A stretch of 32,291 nucleotides of DNA from contig MWBL01000020.1 of NCBI GenBank assembly GCA_002069015.1, positions 1 to 32,291 of the forward strand, written 5' to 3'. The translations under genes and the position numbers were made by a program. Source of the stretch: Firmicutes bacterium ADurb.Bin300 (GTDB taxonomy: Bacteria; Bacillota; Clostridia; Oscillospirales; Acutalibacteraceae). The notes beneath the pieces are model-generated. The model was not told the DNA's origin. It ran no database searches and worked only from the letters and a program-made list of their open reading frames with translations. Every line of letters begins with the position of its first letter. Within the stretch, counting starts at the first letter, position 1. This document shows, in pieces, positions 16,995 to 24,568 of this stretch.

Positions 16995-17062
16995 TAATTG
17001 AGGAAATGCAACAAAAACAAGAGATAATCGAAGAAAACAGAAGCTTATGCAAGTTATATTAG
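16991..17062 (+). CDS. Possible 23-residue small ORF overlapping the dacF-like stop
   Basis: An ATG overlaps the stop of the carboxypeptidase-like gene (ATGA) and opens a 23-codon frame rich in Glu and Gln (MIIEEMQQKQEIIEENRSL, then CKLY). It looks like a short coiled-coil helix. There is no separate ribosome binding site, so it would depend on coupled translation. It may be noise or the remnant of a longer gene. Confidence 0.22.
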   Translation: MIIEEMQQKQEIIEENRSLCKLY

Positions 17063-17079
17063 ATTTACGAAAAAAATTG

Positions 17080-17108
17080 TTGACAGTCCCTTCCCGTTAT
17101 GTTAATAT
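17080..17108 (+). promoter_or_regulatory. Promoter of rplM-rpsI
   Basis: A consensus -35 TTGACA (17080-17085) and -10 TAATAT (17103-17108) are separated by exactly 17 bases. Transcription would start near 17115, leaving a ~55-base leader before rplM. The -10 lies inside one arm of an inverted repeat (see next entry). Confidence 0.75.
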
Positions 17109-17133
17109 ATCGTAGCAACAAGCCTATTAACAT
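17099..17133. repeat. 9-bp inverted repeat around the rplM transcription start
   Basis: ATGTTAATA (17099-17107) and TATTAACAT (17125-17133) are exact reverse complements with 17 bases between them. One arm covers the -10 box, so the pair may be an operator. Alternatively the 3' arm is part of an L13 leader structure; Firmicute rplM messages are known to carry one, but I could not match its fold by eye. Confidence 0.45.
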
Positions 17134-17169
17134 AATATTTTGTCTATTACGAAAGGAATGGAAACGTAT

Positions 17170-17598
17170 ATGTCAACTTATATGCCTAAAGCGGGCGATG
17201 TCACCCGTCAATGGTATTTGCTTGATGGTGCCGGCAGAACGCTCGGCGAAATAGCGGCAGAAGCCGCTGTGCTTTTAAGAGGCAAGCACAAGCCGACTTT
17301 TACACCCCACGTCGACTGTGGCGACGGCGTTATTGTAATAAACGCCGAAAAACTCGTTTTAACCGGAAACAAGCTCGAAAACAAGATTTACTATCATCAT
17401 ACCGGTTATATCGGTCATCTTAAAGCGATTAATTACGGAACGCTTATGAAGCAAAAGCCTGATTTTGTAGTTCGAAAAGCAGTTAAGGGGATGCTTCCCG
17501 ATACCGTTATCGGGCGCAGGGCGTTAACAAGGCTCCGCGTTTACAAGGGAGCACAGCATAAACAGGAAGCTCAAAAACCAATAATAAGAGAGTTTTAA
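17170..17598 (+). CDS. rplM: 50S ribosomal protein L13
   Basis: 142-residue large-subunit protein, the normal length. MSTYMPKAGDVTRQWYLLD at the start, AAVLLRGKHKPTFTPHVDCG, and the C-terminal RRALTRLRVYKGAQHKQEAQ identify L13. I chose the ATG at 17170 by the usual MxTYMPKA start; an ATG at 17158 in the same frame overlaps the AAAGGA site. It forms the universal rplM-rpsI pair with the next gene, 18 bases downstream. Confidence 0.97.
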   Translation: MSTYMPKAGDVTRQWYLLDGAGRTLGEIAAEAAVLLRGKHKPTFTPHVDCGDGVIVINAEKLVLTGNKLENKIYYHHTGYIGHLKAINYGTLMKQKPDFVVRKAVKGMLPDTVIGRRALTRLRVYKGAQHKQEAQKPIIREF

Positions 17599-17616
17599 CG
17601 GGAGGAGGACAAAATT

Positions 17617-18015
17617 ATGTATGACAGTAAACCGTATTTCTACGGAACAGGAAGAAGAAAGAAATCCGTGGCACGCGTACGCGTATATCCGGGAACCGGA
17701 AATATTATAATAAACGATAGAGAAATTGATGATTATTTCGGGCTGGAAACCCTTAAGCTTATTGTTCGTCAGCCGCTTGCCCTTACAGATACGACAGATA
17801 AGTTTGACATTATATGCCGCGTCGTCGGAGGCGGTGTTACAGGTCAGGCAGGTGCAATAAGGCACGGACTCTCCCGCGCACTCCTTCAGTTTGATGAGAA
17901 TCTTCGTCCCACACTGAAAAAAGCTGGCTTTTTGACAAGAGACCCAAGAATGAAGGAAAGAAAAAAGTACGGACTCAAAGGTGCACGCCGCGCCCCGCAG
18001 TTCTCGAAAAGATAA
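17617..18015 (+). CDS. rpsI: 30S ribosomal protein S9
   Basis: 132 residues, standard length. [19 protein letters not shown] at the start, [19 protein letters not shown] in the middle, and the basic C-terminal tail [16 protein letters not shown] that reaches the P-site tRNA in the ribosome are all intact. GGAGGAGG precedes the start. It is co-transcribed with rplM and followed by a clean terminator. Confidence 0.98.
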   Translation: MYDSKPYFYGTGRRKKSVARVRVYPGTGNIIINDREIDDYFGLETLKLIVRQPLALTDTTDKFDIICRVVGGGVTGQAGAIRHGLSRALLQFDENLRPTLKKAGFLTRDPRMKERKKYGLKGARRAPQFSKR

Positions 18016-18031
18016 TATTTCAAGCCTTTCT

Positions 18032-18066
18032 AACCCCAAAACTCAATGTTTTGGGGTTTTTATTTA
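18032..18066 (+). terminator. Rho-independent terminator of rplM-rpsI
   Basis: AACCCCAAAAC and GTTTTGGGGTT form an 11-bp stem with a five-base loop and run into TTTTTATTTATTTT. Confidence 0.93.
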
Positions 18067-18090
18067 TTTTATGAGCCGTCTGAAATTGTC

Positions 18091-18121
18091 TAAAGAAAAC
18101 CTGAAGGCATTCGCCCTCAGG
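18091..18121 (-). terminator. Terminator of the Cys-rich small protein gene
   Basis: On the minus strand, CCTGAGGGC, loop GAAT and GCCTTCAGG (one G-U pair) are followed by TTTTCTTT. It lies 20 bases after the stop of the small protein gene, which supports that gene being real and expressed. Confidence 0.75.
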
Positions 18122-18141
18122 CTCCTTTATCGCTTAAAAGG

Positions 18142-18258
18142 TTAGCAGCATTTTCTGCAGGGCTTGCAGCATTCGTCCTCATCATCGAAGAGAAGTATAA
18201 GGATTATGATTATGAGAAGAATCCATATTACGACATCGTTATCTAAAAAATCAAGCAT
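18142..18258 (-). CDS. 38-residue membrane miniprotein with a cysteine-rich tail
   Basis: I do not recognise a named family. The protein starts MLDFLDNDVVIW, has one very hydrophobic helix (an ILLIIIILILLF run, about residues 10-25), an acidic stretch DDEDE, and ends CCKPCRKCC with five cysteines in nine residues. A strong AAAGGAGG lies eight bases before the ATG at 18258, and a good terminator follows, so it is very probably translated. The pattern resembles the short hydrophobic and Cys-rich proteins seen in clostridial spore coats, but that is only a resemblance. It is divergent from the acidic small protein gene. Confidence 0.8.
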   Translation of the reverse strand: MLDFLDNDVVIWILLIIIILILLFDDEDECCKPCRKCC

Positions 18259-18285
18259 TGTCTTACCTCCTTTCGTTTCTATCTC

Positions 18286-18311
18286 ATCATATGAGCACGT
18301 CTTAAAATTGT
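18286..18311 (-). promoter_or_regulatory. Possible sporulation-type (sigma-K/E-like) promoter of the miniprotein
   Basis: On the minus strand, AC and CATATGATG are 16 bases apart, close to the sigma-K pattern AC-N16-CATANNNTA (one mismatch). It lies about 28 bases before the start codon at 18258. No sigma-A pair is as well placed. AT-rich DNA produces such matches often, so this is a weak call. Confidence 0.25.
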
Positions 18312-18381
18312 TACAGTTTAAGAACAAGTGAATAAAAAAAGACAAAAGCGAGATAATACATTTCGAAAGGTGGATATAAAT

Positions 18382-18513
18382 ATGATTTTTAATTTTAAGA
18401 AAAGACCTAATCCGATGGACGAGGAGCTTGACTTTGATGAAGAAATTGCTGAGGAATTTGACGATTTCAATGAAGATTATGATATTTACGGCGATAACGA
18501 AGAGGATTTATAA
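18382..18513 (+). CDS. 43-residue acidic small protein
   Basis: Family not recognised. A short basic start (MIFNFKKRPNP) is followed by a strongly acidic, low-complexity tail rich in Asp, Glu, Phe and Tyr (ELDFDEEIAEEFDDFNEDY). AAAGGTGG lies nine bases before the ATG at 18382, and the frame uses ordinary codons. It could be an intrinsically disordered regulator or a polycation mimic, but nothing in the sequence decides this. It sits between the divergent Cys-rich gene and the ctsR promoter. No terminator is evident after it. Confidence 0.65.
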   Translation: MIFNFKKRPNPMDEELDFDEEIAEEFDDFNEDYDIYGDNEEDL

Positions 18514-18594
18514 ATAAATAAAAATCGAGAAAATTAGGAGAAAATTAAAGAAATCATAAGAAAAACAGAGCAATAGAATTGAAAACAGTATATA

Positions 18595-18627
18595 TTGACC
18601 TAACCTGACCTTTGAGGGGATTTGACC
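18595..18627 (-). promoter_or_regulatory. ctsR: Reverse-oriented CtsR-like heptamer cluster overlapping the ctsR -35
   Basis: Reading toward ctsR, TTGACC (18595-18600), CTGACC (18605-18610) and TTTGACC (18621-18627) are copies of the reverse complement of the CtsR heptamer GGTCAAA; the first two are ten bases apart, the spacing of a CtsR box, though the spacer does not fit well. The last one includes the -35 hexamer. Together with the forward box downstream they flank the promoter on both sides. Confidence 0.5.
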
Positions 18628-18650
18628 GCCAAGAAAGACGGAGATATAAT
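18622..18650 (+). promoter_or_regulatory. Sigma-A promoter of the ctsR-mcsA-mcsB-clpC operon
   Basis: TTGACC (-35, 18622-18627) and a perfect TATAAT (-10, 18645-18650) are 17 bases apart. Transcription should start near 18657, directly at the CtsR box. Confidence 0.85.
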
Positions 18651-18659
18651 TCTCTCAAA

Positions 18660-18676
18660 GGTCAAAGATAGTCAAA
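18660..18676 (+). promoter_or_regulatory. CtsR operator box
   Basis: GGTCAAA GAT AGTCAAA matches the CtsR consensus RGTCAAANANRGTCAAA exactly. A third GTCAAA follows directly at 18677-18682. The box covers the predicted start of transcription, so bound CtsR would block the promoter; heat-released CtsR would free it. This makes the operon autoregulated. Confidence 0.93.
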
Positions 18677-18699
18677 GTCAAAGATTAGGAGGGTGAAGC

Positions 18700-19170
18700 T
18701 TGACTATTAGCAATCTTATAGCTCGAATGATTACGGAAATGCTTGAAGACAATGAATTTACAGATATCAAACGAAACGAGCTTGCGTTATCTTTGGGCTG
18801 TGTGCCAAGTCAGATAAATTATGTTATTGCATCACGATTTACTCCGGAGCGCGGCTATATCGTAGAGTCGCGCCGAGGCGGAGGCGGCTTTATAAGAATT
18901 TATAAAACACCTATGACAGGTGACGAGATTGCAAAGGTTGTCGGCTTAGTGGGAAACAGGCTTGAGGATGTTGTGTGCAGAGCGCATATAATGAATATGC
19001 TTTCAAGAAATGCTATAACCAAAAATGAAGCAAAGCTTTTAATCTGCTCCACGAGTGAAAATTGTTTTCGAGAGCTTCCGATGCAATATCGTGACACACT
19101 GCGAGCGGCAATATTTAAGCAGCTTCTTTTGACAATTAAGCAAATAAAATCTAATGAAACGGAGGAATGA
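18700..19170 (+). CDS. ctsR: Heat-shock repressor CtsR
   Basis: 156-residue class III heat-shock repressor. The N-terminal winged helix-turn-helix is clear (RNELALSLGCVPSQINYVI at 25-43), as is the glycine-rich wing RRGGGGFIRI at 58-67 that acts as thermosensor and is the target of McsB. The C-terminal half is the dimerisation and degradation domain. The start is TTG at 18700, with AGGAGGG seven bases upstream. It is the first gene of the classical four-gene operon and has its own operator just upstream. Confidence 0.96.
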   Translation: MTISNLIARMITEMLEDNEFTDIKRNELALSLGCVPSQINYVIASRFTPERGYIVESRRGGGGFIRIYKTPMTGDEIAKVVGLVGNRLEDVVCRAHIMNMLSRNAITKNEAKLLICSTSENCFRELPMQYRDTLRAAIFKQLLLTIKQIKSNETEE

Positions 19171-19175
19171 CTATT

Positions 19176-19700
19176 ATGCTTTGCCAAAACTGCAAGAGGA
19201 ACGAAGCAAATGTCCATATGAAAAGAATAATTAACGCAAGCGCTACCGAGGTACATCTTTGCGAGGATTGCGCAAGGGCATTAGGCTATGGCGATGCCTT
19301 TTCGGGCTTTGGTCTCGGACTCGGAGATTTATTCGGAAACCTGATTTCACACTCGTCCGTTTTTTCGGGAACTAATGCCGTCAGATGCCCCATGTGCGGC
19401 AACGGATTTAATGATATCGCCGAAAGCGGAAGACTCGGCTGCGCGGAATGCTTTGATACATTTTATGACAAGCTGCTGCCGTCAATTGAGCGAATTCACG
19501 GGAACAATAAGCATGTGGGGAAAAGAATCGTAAAAGGGACGGATAATTCCGATTATTTAAGAGAAGAGGAAGATTTACAAGCGGAGCTTGAAAAAGCCGT
19601 ACGGGAGCAGAATTTTGAGCTTGCGGCCGAGCTTAGGGACAAAATCAAGCAACGGGAGAAGGAAAAGACTGAGGAACACAATAAGCGGGAGGACAAATAA
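19176..19700 (+). CDS. mcsA: McsA, zinc-binding activator of McsB
   Basis: 174 residues. Three CxxC pairs are visible (C3/C6, C29/C32, C71/C74) and a fourth (C89/C92), which bind zinc, followed by a UVR motif at ~131-163 (EDLQAELEKAVREQNFELAA). McsA activates the arginine kinase McsB. ATG at 19176 (MLCQNC) is the usual start; an ATG at 19167 overlaps the ctsR stop but lies only two bases from the GGAGG. The gene ends directly before mcsB. Confidence 0.94.
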   Translation: MLCQNCKRNEANVHMKRIINASATEVHLCEDCARALGYGDAFSGFGLGLGDLFGNLISHSSVFSGTNAVRCPMCGNGFNDIAESGRLGCAECFDTFYDKLLPSIERIHGNNKHVGKRIVKGTDNSDYLREEEDLQAELEKAVREQNFELAAELRDKIKQREKEKTEEHNKREDK

Positions 19701-20711
19701 ATGGACAGCAAATGGTATTTGGGAACAGGCGCGCAAAGCGATGTTGTAATTAGTACGAGAATAAGATTTGCCAGAAACATAAAAGAGTTTGCTTTCCCTG
19801 CAAAGCTCAGTGTACCTGAGAGAATTCGCGTCAACAATATACTTGAAAAGGCAATATTAAGCTGTAAGGAATTTGACTTCAGATTTATTGAAATGAAGAC
19901 AATGTCACAGCTTCAAGCGGTATCGCTTGCAGAAAGACATCTTGTCAGCCCTGAATTTGCAAGCTCTTGCGACGGAAGAGCCTTAATAATTACCGAGGAC
20001 GAATCCGTAAGCATTATGCTTTGTGAGGAGGATCATATCAGGCTGCAGGTTATGAAAGCGGGTCTTTCACTTGATGAGGCCTTCAAGGTTGCCGATGGCA
20101 TAGACGATGCAATAGGAGCGAAGCTTAATTACGCATTTGATGACAGAATCGGATTTTTGACGCAATATCCTACGAATTTGGGCACAGGAATGAGGGCGTC
20201 CGTAATGCTGCATTTGCCGGCCCTTACTGCAATGGGACAAATACAAAGGCTGATTTCAACCGTATCAAAGCTTGGACTTTCAATAGGCGGCTCTTATGGC
20301 GAGTTTACCCATGCCAAAGGTGATTTATATCAATTGAGCAATCGTATAACGCTTGGAATTTCCGAGAAAGTCGCAATAGAAAATCTTAAATCTATTGCAC
20401 TCCAAATTGCCGCTCAAGAAAGAGCGGCAAGAGAGGAATTAAGCAAATCAAAAGAAACAGAGGACAAAATCCACAGAGCCTACGGCATCTTGAAACACGC
20501 AAGGCTTTTAGGCATAGATGAGTTTATGAAATGCATTTCACTCATAAGGCTGGGCGCCGTGCAAAATATTTTGAAGGCCGACGACGCGTTAATCAGCAAG
20601 CTGATGGTAGATATGCAGCCTGCAACAATTTCGATATCGGTTGAAAGACCTCTTGATGATAAGGCGCGCGATGAGCTTCGGGCACAGCTTGTAAGGGAAT
20701 CACTTTCCTAA
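19701..20711 (+). CDS. mcsB: Protein-arginine kinase McsB
   Basis: 336-residue phosphagen-kinase homologue that phosphorylates arginines of misfolded proteins and of CtsR, marking them for ClpC-ClpP. VISTRIRFARN at 16-26, CEEDHIRLQ at 108-116 and YPTNLGTGMRASVMLHLPAL at 156-175 are the nucleotide and guanidino-site motifs. RDELRA at 323-328 is the RDxxRA allosteric site that senses phospho-arginine. The gene is complete and immediately follows mcsA. Confidence 0.96.
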   Translation: MDSKWYLGTGAQSDVVISTRIRFARNIKEFAFPAKLSVPERIRVNNILEKAILSCKEFDFRFIEMKTMSQLQAVSLAERHLVSPEFASSCDGRALIITEDESVSIMLCEEDHIRLQVMKAGLSLDEAFKVADGIDDAIGAKLNYAFDDRIGFLTQYPTNLGTGMRASVMLHLPALTAMGQIQRLISTVSKLGLSIGGSYGEFTHAKGDLYQLSNRITLGISEKVAIENLKSIALQIAAQERAAREELSKSKETEDKIHRAYGILKHARLLGIDEFMKCISLIRLGAVQNILKADDALISKLMVDMQPATISISVERPLDDKARDELRAQLVRESLS

Positions 20712-20758
20712 CCTTAATTTTGTCCTATCCAAATCAAATAAAAAGCAGGTGATAATTT

Positions 20759-23227
20759 ATGTATAGATTTACCGGTTTTACGGACAATGCAAATAATGCT
20801 CTTAACTTTGCGGTTGAGGCCGCTGAGGATATCGGGCATACCTATATCGGGAGCGAGCATGTTTTATACGGACTGCTGGTAGACCCTTCCAATACGGCAG
20901 CTACTTCCTTGAGTGCTTATAAAATAACTAAGCAAAAGGTTGAAGAGCTGCTCAAAAGGAATATCGGCATAGGCATTCCGACAACTCTTTCACCCGATGA
21001 TTTTACTCCGCGCTGCAAGCATATAATTGAAACGGCGTTAGTTATGGGGAGGGGCAGCAAATACGGAAATGCCGGAACGGAACAGCTCTTGATGGCTATT
21101 CTAAGGGAACCTCAAAGCTCGGGATGTCGCTTTCTCGTACAGCTTGGAGTGCAGCCCTTTGATGCGATTTCAAAGCTGTCAAAAGGCTCGGAAGGCACCC
21201 AAGCGTCAAAACAGAAGACACCGAGAGACGCAGCAGACGACAACAGCGTTTTAATGCAGTTTGGCAGAGATTTAACCAAATATGCAAAGGAAGGCAGAAT
21301 AGACCCCGTAATCGGCAGACAGGCAGAAATTCAAAGGGTAATAGAGATACTCAGCAGGCGGACAAAGAATAATCCTTGCCTTATAGGGGAGCCGGGAGTA
21401 GGTAAAACGGCGATAGCGGAAGGTCTTGCACTAAAAATAGCAGAGGGAGAAATACCGGAGCTGCTTAAGGGTAAAAGGATTGTTTCGATTGACCTTACCG
21501 GGATGGTGGCGGGAACTAAATACAGGGGAGACTTTGAAGAGCGGATAAAAGCCGTAATTGAAGAGGTTACAAATTCCGATGACATAATACTGTTTATTGA
21601 TGAAATTCATAACCTTGTCGGTGCAGGCTCGGCGGAAGGCGCTATTGACGCCGCCAACATCCTCAAGCCGTCTCTTGCAAGAGGAGATTTACAGGTTATC
21701 GGGGCGACTACTATCACCGAATACAGGAAATATATCGAAAAGGACGCCGCTCTTGAAAGGCGTTTTCAGCCCGTTCAGGTAGATGAGCCGTCAGCCGAGG
21801 AGTCTATTCTTATCCTAAAAGGACTCAGGTCTAAATATGAAGAGCACCATAAAGTAAATATACCGGATTCGACTATAGAAGCTGCCGTTAAGCTGAGCAC
21901 ACGCTATATAGGTGACAGATATTTACCGGATAAGGCAATAGACCTTATAGACGAGGCCTCTTCAAAGGTAAGACTCAGGGCATTTACTCCGCCCGCAGAG
22001 CTCAAGGAACTTGAAGCGCAGATAAAAAAGATTAACGAGGACAAAGCGGCAGCCGTCGGCGCACAAAGCTTTGAGGATGCGGCAGCTCTTCGAGACAGGG
22101 AAAAAGAACTGACAAAGGAATATAACGAGAAAAAACAGCTTTGGCACGACTGTGCGACAAATTATGTCGGCGAGGTGAGTCCCGAGGAGGTGGCAAAGGT
22201 AGTTGCCGAATGGACTAAAATCCCCGTAGTACAGCTTACGATGGAAGAAAGTCAGCGACTGCTGAATATGGAGCAGGAGTTGAAAAAAAGAATAGTAGGA
22301 CAGGAAAAGGGAGTTAGGGCAGTAGCCAAGGCAATCCGCAGGGGCAGGTCCGGACTTAAGGATCCTAAAAGACCGATAGGCTCGTTTATGTTTTTAGGAC
22401 CTACGGGAGTAGGAAAAACAGAGCTTTCAAAAGCTCTTGCAGAATCAATGTTCGGGAACGAAAACGCTTTAATCAGAATAGATATGTCCGAGTATATGGA
22501 AAAGCATTCCGTTTCAAGGCTTATTGGCTCTCCCCCGGGCTATGTGGGTTATGACGAGGGCGGACAGCTTACCGAGAGAATAAGAAGACACGCTTATTCC
22601 GTGGTTCTTTTTGATGAGATAGAAAAAGCTCACCCGGATGTGTTTAACATTCTGCTTCAAATTCTTGAGGACGGTATTTTGACTGATTCGCAGGGCAGAA
22701 GAGTAGATTTTAAGAACTGTGTAATCATTATGACCTCAAACGCCGGAGCCTCGCTCATAACAGATAAAAAAGTAGGCTTAGGCTTTTCGGACGAAGAAGA
22801 GGAAGAAAACTACGACAGGCGCGAGAAAAAAATTGCCGACGCTGTTACGGCAGAGCTCAAAAAAATGTTTAAGCCCGAATTTCTTAACAGACTTGACGAT
22901 ATAATCGTATTTAACTCACTTAAGCAGGATGATATTGAAGAAATCACCAGAAGAATGCTTGAGACTCTTAAAAATCGTGTTGCGGATATGGATATTAATA
23001 TATCGTTCACGGAAAACCTCATAAAGAAAATTGCGTCCGAGGGCTTTGACCCCGTATACGGAGCAAGACCGTTAAGGCGCGCAATACAGTCAAAGGTAGA
23101 GGATTTAATGTCTGAAATGATTCTTGATAAAAAGCTTCAGGCGGGGGAAAGCTATAATTGCGATGTGGACGGAAATGAAGAAATCATCATAACAAGCGAA
23201 GTAAAAAGCGCTCTCACGGCGGAATAA
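20759..23227 (+). CDS. clpC: AAA+ unfoldase ClpC
   Basis: 822-residue Hsp100 unfoldase that feeds phospho-arginine-marked proteins to ClpP. An N-terminal double-repeat domain covers ~1-145. AAA-1 has Walker A GEPGVGKT at 210-217 and DEIH at 281-284. The middle domain includes a UVR-like segment ([18 protein letters not shown], 438-455). AAA-2 has Walker A GPTGVGKT at 547-554 and [17 protein letters not shown] short C-terminal tail ends KSALTAE. It starts 47 bases after mcsB. Its last ~20 bases lie inside the first copy of a tandem duplication. Confidence 0.98.
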   Translation: MYRFTGFTDNANNALNFAVEAAEDIGHTYIGSEHVLYGLLVDPSNTAATSLSAYKITKQKVEELLKRNIGIGIPTTLSPDDFTPRCKHIIETALVMGRGSKYGNAGTEQLLMAILREPQSSGCRFLVQLGVQPFDAISKLSKGSEGTQASKQKTPRDAADDNSVLMQFGRDLTKYAKEGRIDPVIGRQAEIQRVIEILSRRTKNNPCLIGEPGVGKTAIAEGLALKIAEGEIPELLKGKRIVSIDLTGMVAGTKYRGDFEERIKAVIEEVTNSDDIILFIDEIHNLVGAGSAEGAIDAANILKPSLARGDLQVIGATTITEYRKYIEKDAALERRFQPVQVDEPSAEESILILKGLRSKYEEHHKVNIPDSTIEAAVKLSTRYIGDRYLPDKAIDLIDEASSKVRLRAFTPPAELKELEAQIKKINEDKAAAVGAQSFEDAAALRDREKELTKEYNEKKQLWHDCATNYVGEVSPEEVAKVVAEWTKIPVVQLTMEESQRLLNMEQELKKRIVGQEKGVRAVAKAIRRGRSGLKDPKRPIGSFMFLGPTGVGKTELSKALAESMFGNENALIRIDMSEYMEKHSVSRLIGSPPGYVGYDEGGQLTERIRRHAYSVVLFDEIEKAHPDVFNILLQILEDGILTDSQGRRVDFKNCVIIMTSNAGASLITDKKVGLGFSDEEEEENYDRREKKIADAVTAELKKMFKPEFLNRLDDIIVFNSLKQDDIEEITRRMLETLKNRVADMDINISFTENLIKKIASEGFDPVYGARPLRRAIQSKVEDLMSEMILDKKLQAGESYNCDVDGNEEIIITSEVKSALTAE

Positions 23228-23387
23228 GACAATAAAAAAGCATCCTGTTCTCAGATTTGAAACAGGATGATTTTTCTTTTCCTCAGACTCCGAATTTATC
23301 AAGGTCAACCTTACAGTCAACAACCTCTATTCCGTCCTCCTCAAGAAGACGGCGCTGCTCCTCAATGCATAATTTTTACTCAGTCTG
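23208..23387. repeat. Tandem duplication, copy 1 (180 bp)
   Basis: This copy carries the true clpC end, a terminator and a dead piece of the MGMT-family gene's 3' end. It is identical to copy 2 except for two single-base changes and a 10-base deletion near 23366, where short GC repeats flank the missing bases. Copy 1 joins straight into copy 2 at 23387/23388. Confidence 0.93.
23241..23280. terminator. clpC terminator, first copy
   Basis: CATCCTGTT and AACAGGATG make a 9-bp stem followed by ATTTTTCTTTT on the plus strand and by CTTTTTTATT on the minus strand, so it works in both directions. It ends clpC. Confidence 0.88.
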
Positions 23388-23577
23388 GCGCTCTCACAGC
23401 GGAATAAGACAATAAAAAAGCATCCTGTTCTCAGATTTGAAACAGGATGATTTTTCTTTTCCTCAGACTCCGAATTTATCAAGGTCAACCTTACAGTCAA
23501 CAACCTCTATTCCGTCCTCCTCAAGAAGACGGCGTTGCTCCTCAATGCCACCGAGAGCATAATTTTTACTCAGTCTG
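23388..23577. repeat. Tandem duplication, copy 2 (190 bp)
   Basis: This copy starts with a second, orphan copy of the last codons of clpC and ends within the intact MGMT-family gene. The 10 bases missing from copy 1 are present here, so copy 2 holds the original form of that gene's 3' end. Confidence 0.93.
23421..23460. terminator. Second copy of the bidirectional terminator
   Basis: Same stem as at 23241. On the minus strand it directly follows the stop of the MGMT-family gene (23463) and is that gene's terminator. Confidence 0.88.
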
Positions 23578-23762
23578 CCTTTACTGCTTACTACTCTGTA
23601 ACACGGTATGCAGTATTTGTCCGTATTTTGATGAAGCGCGTTCCCGACAGCGCGCGAAAGACACTTTTTGCCGAGCTTTTCCGCTATTGCGCCGTATGTG
23701 GTAACCTTACCGCGCGGGACCTCCTTTAGCACTTCGTAAACCTTGTTCTTAAACAAATCCAT
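23463..23762 (-). CDS. Small MGMT-family protein (alkyltransferase-like)
   Basis: 99 residues, corresponding only to the DNA-binding, active-site half of O6-alkylguanine-DNA alkyltransferases. EVPRGKVTTYGAIAEKLG and RAVGNALHQN are the recognition-helix region, and IPCYRVVSSKGRLS holds the alkyl-acceptor cysteine in PCYRV, where the usual motif is PCHRV. The histidine that helps activate the cysteine is thus a tyrosine. It may be a weak transferase or a lesion-flagging protein. ATG at 23762 overlaps the amidohydrolase stop (TGATG). Its 3' end lies in copy 2 of the tandem duplication. Confidence 0.88.
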   Translation of the reverse strand: MDLFKNKVYEVLKEVPRGKVTTYGAIAEKLGKKCLSRAVGNALHQNTDKYCIPCYRVVSSKGRLSKNYALGGIEEQRRLLEEDGIEVVDCKVDLDKFGV

Positions 23763-24568
23763 CACCTTATAGCTTTGTTATTGCTTTCGCTCATCAGCTT
23801 CTCGAAATTGAGATGATATATTTTTTCCGCTTCGGTTGCGTCACGAAGAATCCTGTTTAGCATTTCAATTTCATTTTTTATATTCCAGATCGGATAATCC
23901 GTGCCGAACAAAACGCGCTCTGAGGTAAATATATCGATTAGCTCGCGTATTTTTTCGGGAGATATGAACGCCTGGGAACTTGAGGTATCAACATATAACC
24001 CGAGGGAAGAGAGTTCTTTTGCCTGCTTCCCCCACTGTGACCAGCCGCCGAAATGTGCGGCAATAACGGTCTGGTTAGGGAACGCCTTACACAATTTCAA
24101 GATTCTTTCAGGTCCGGAGTAAGGCTTTCTATTGTCTCCCGCGTGTATTAAAACCGGCAGTCTGCCATCTATTATCTCAAAGGTCTGCATAGCCTCGTGT
24201 CCGTCGGCGAAGAACTTCTGAAAATCCGGATGCAGCTTAAAGCCGCTAAGACCTGCCGCAACGGCATTTTCGATTTGAAATTCAATGTCTTTTGCAAGCG
24301 GGTGCACTGTGGCAAATCCGAAAAATTTGCGGGGATGCTGCATAGCTGTTTTACGAATGAACGAGTTTATTGAGCCTACCTGAGACGGGTTTGTGGCGAC
24401 AGAGTGAACAAGGCACTGTGAGACGCCGGCAAGCTCGCACGCTTCGTTAAGAGTGCTGACCTTTCCGTCATAAGCGGCGTCAAGATTATAGAAATCCGAT
24501 ATACTTTGTGAGGCTTTTTGCGCAATCTTGTCGGGATAAATATGTACATGAGCATCTATTATTTTCAT
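23762..24568 (-). CDS. Amidohydrolase-family metal-dependent hydrolase
   Basis: 268-residue TIM-barrel hydrolase of the amidohydrolase-2 type. The metal-site residues are visible: DAHVHIY at 5-11, a lysine/histidine in GFKLHPDF, LIHAGD, AAHFGG and the late aspartate in LFGTDYPIWN. The relatives include decarboxylases and lactonases; the substrate cannot be told. It overlaps endonuclease III upstream by four bases (ATGA) and the MGMT-like gene downstream, so all are likely translated from one message. Confidence 0.88.
   Translation of the reverse strand: MKIIDAHVHIYPDKIAQKASQSISDFYNLDAAYDGKVSTLNEACELAGVSQCLVHSVATNPSQVGSINSFIRKTAMQHPRKFFGFATVHPLAKDIEFQIENAVAAGLSGFKLHPDFQKFFADGHEAMQTFEIIDGRLPVLIHAGDNRKPYSGPERILKLCKAFPNQTVIAAHFGGWSQWGKQAKELSSLGLYVDTSSSQAFISPEKIRELIDIFTSERVLFGTDYPIWNIKNEIEMLNRILRDATEAEKIYHLNFEKLMSESNNKAIR

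Noticed and set aside
17524-18039. 171-codon antisense frame over rplM-rpsI
   Set aside because: Opposite to intact ribosomal protein genes; no translation signals.
23447-23729. Plus-strand frames opposite the MGMT-like gene
   Set aside because: Antisense shadows that cross the duplicated terminator.
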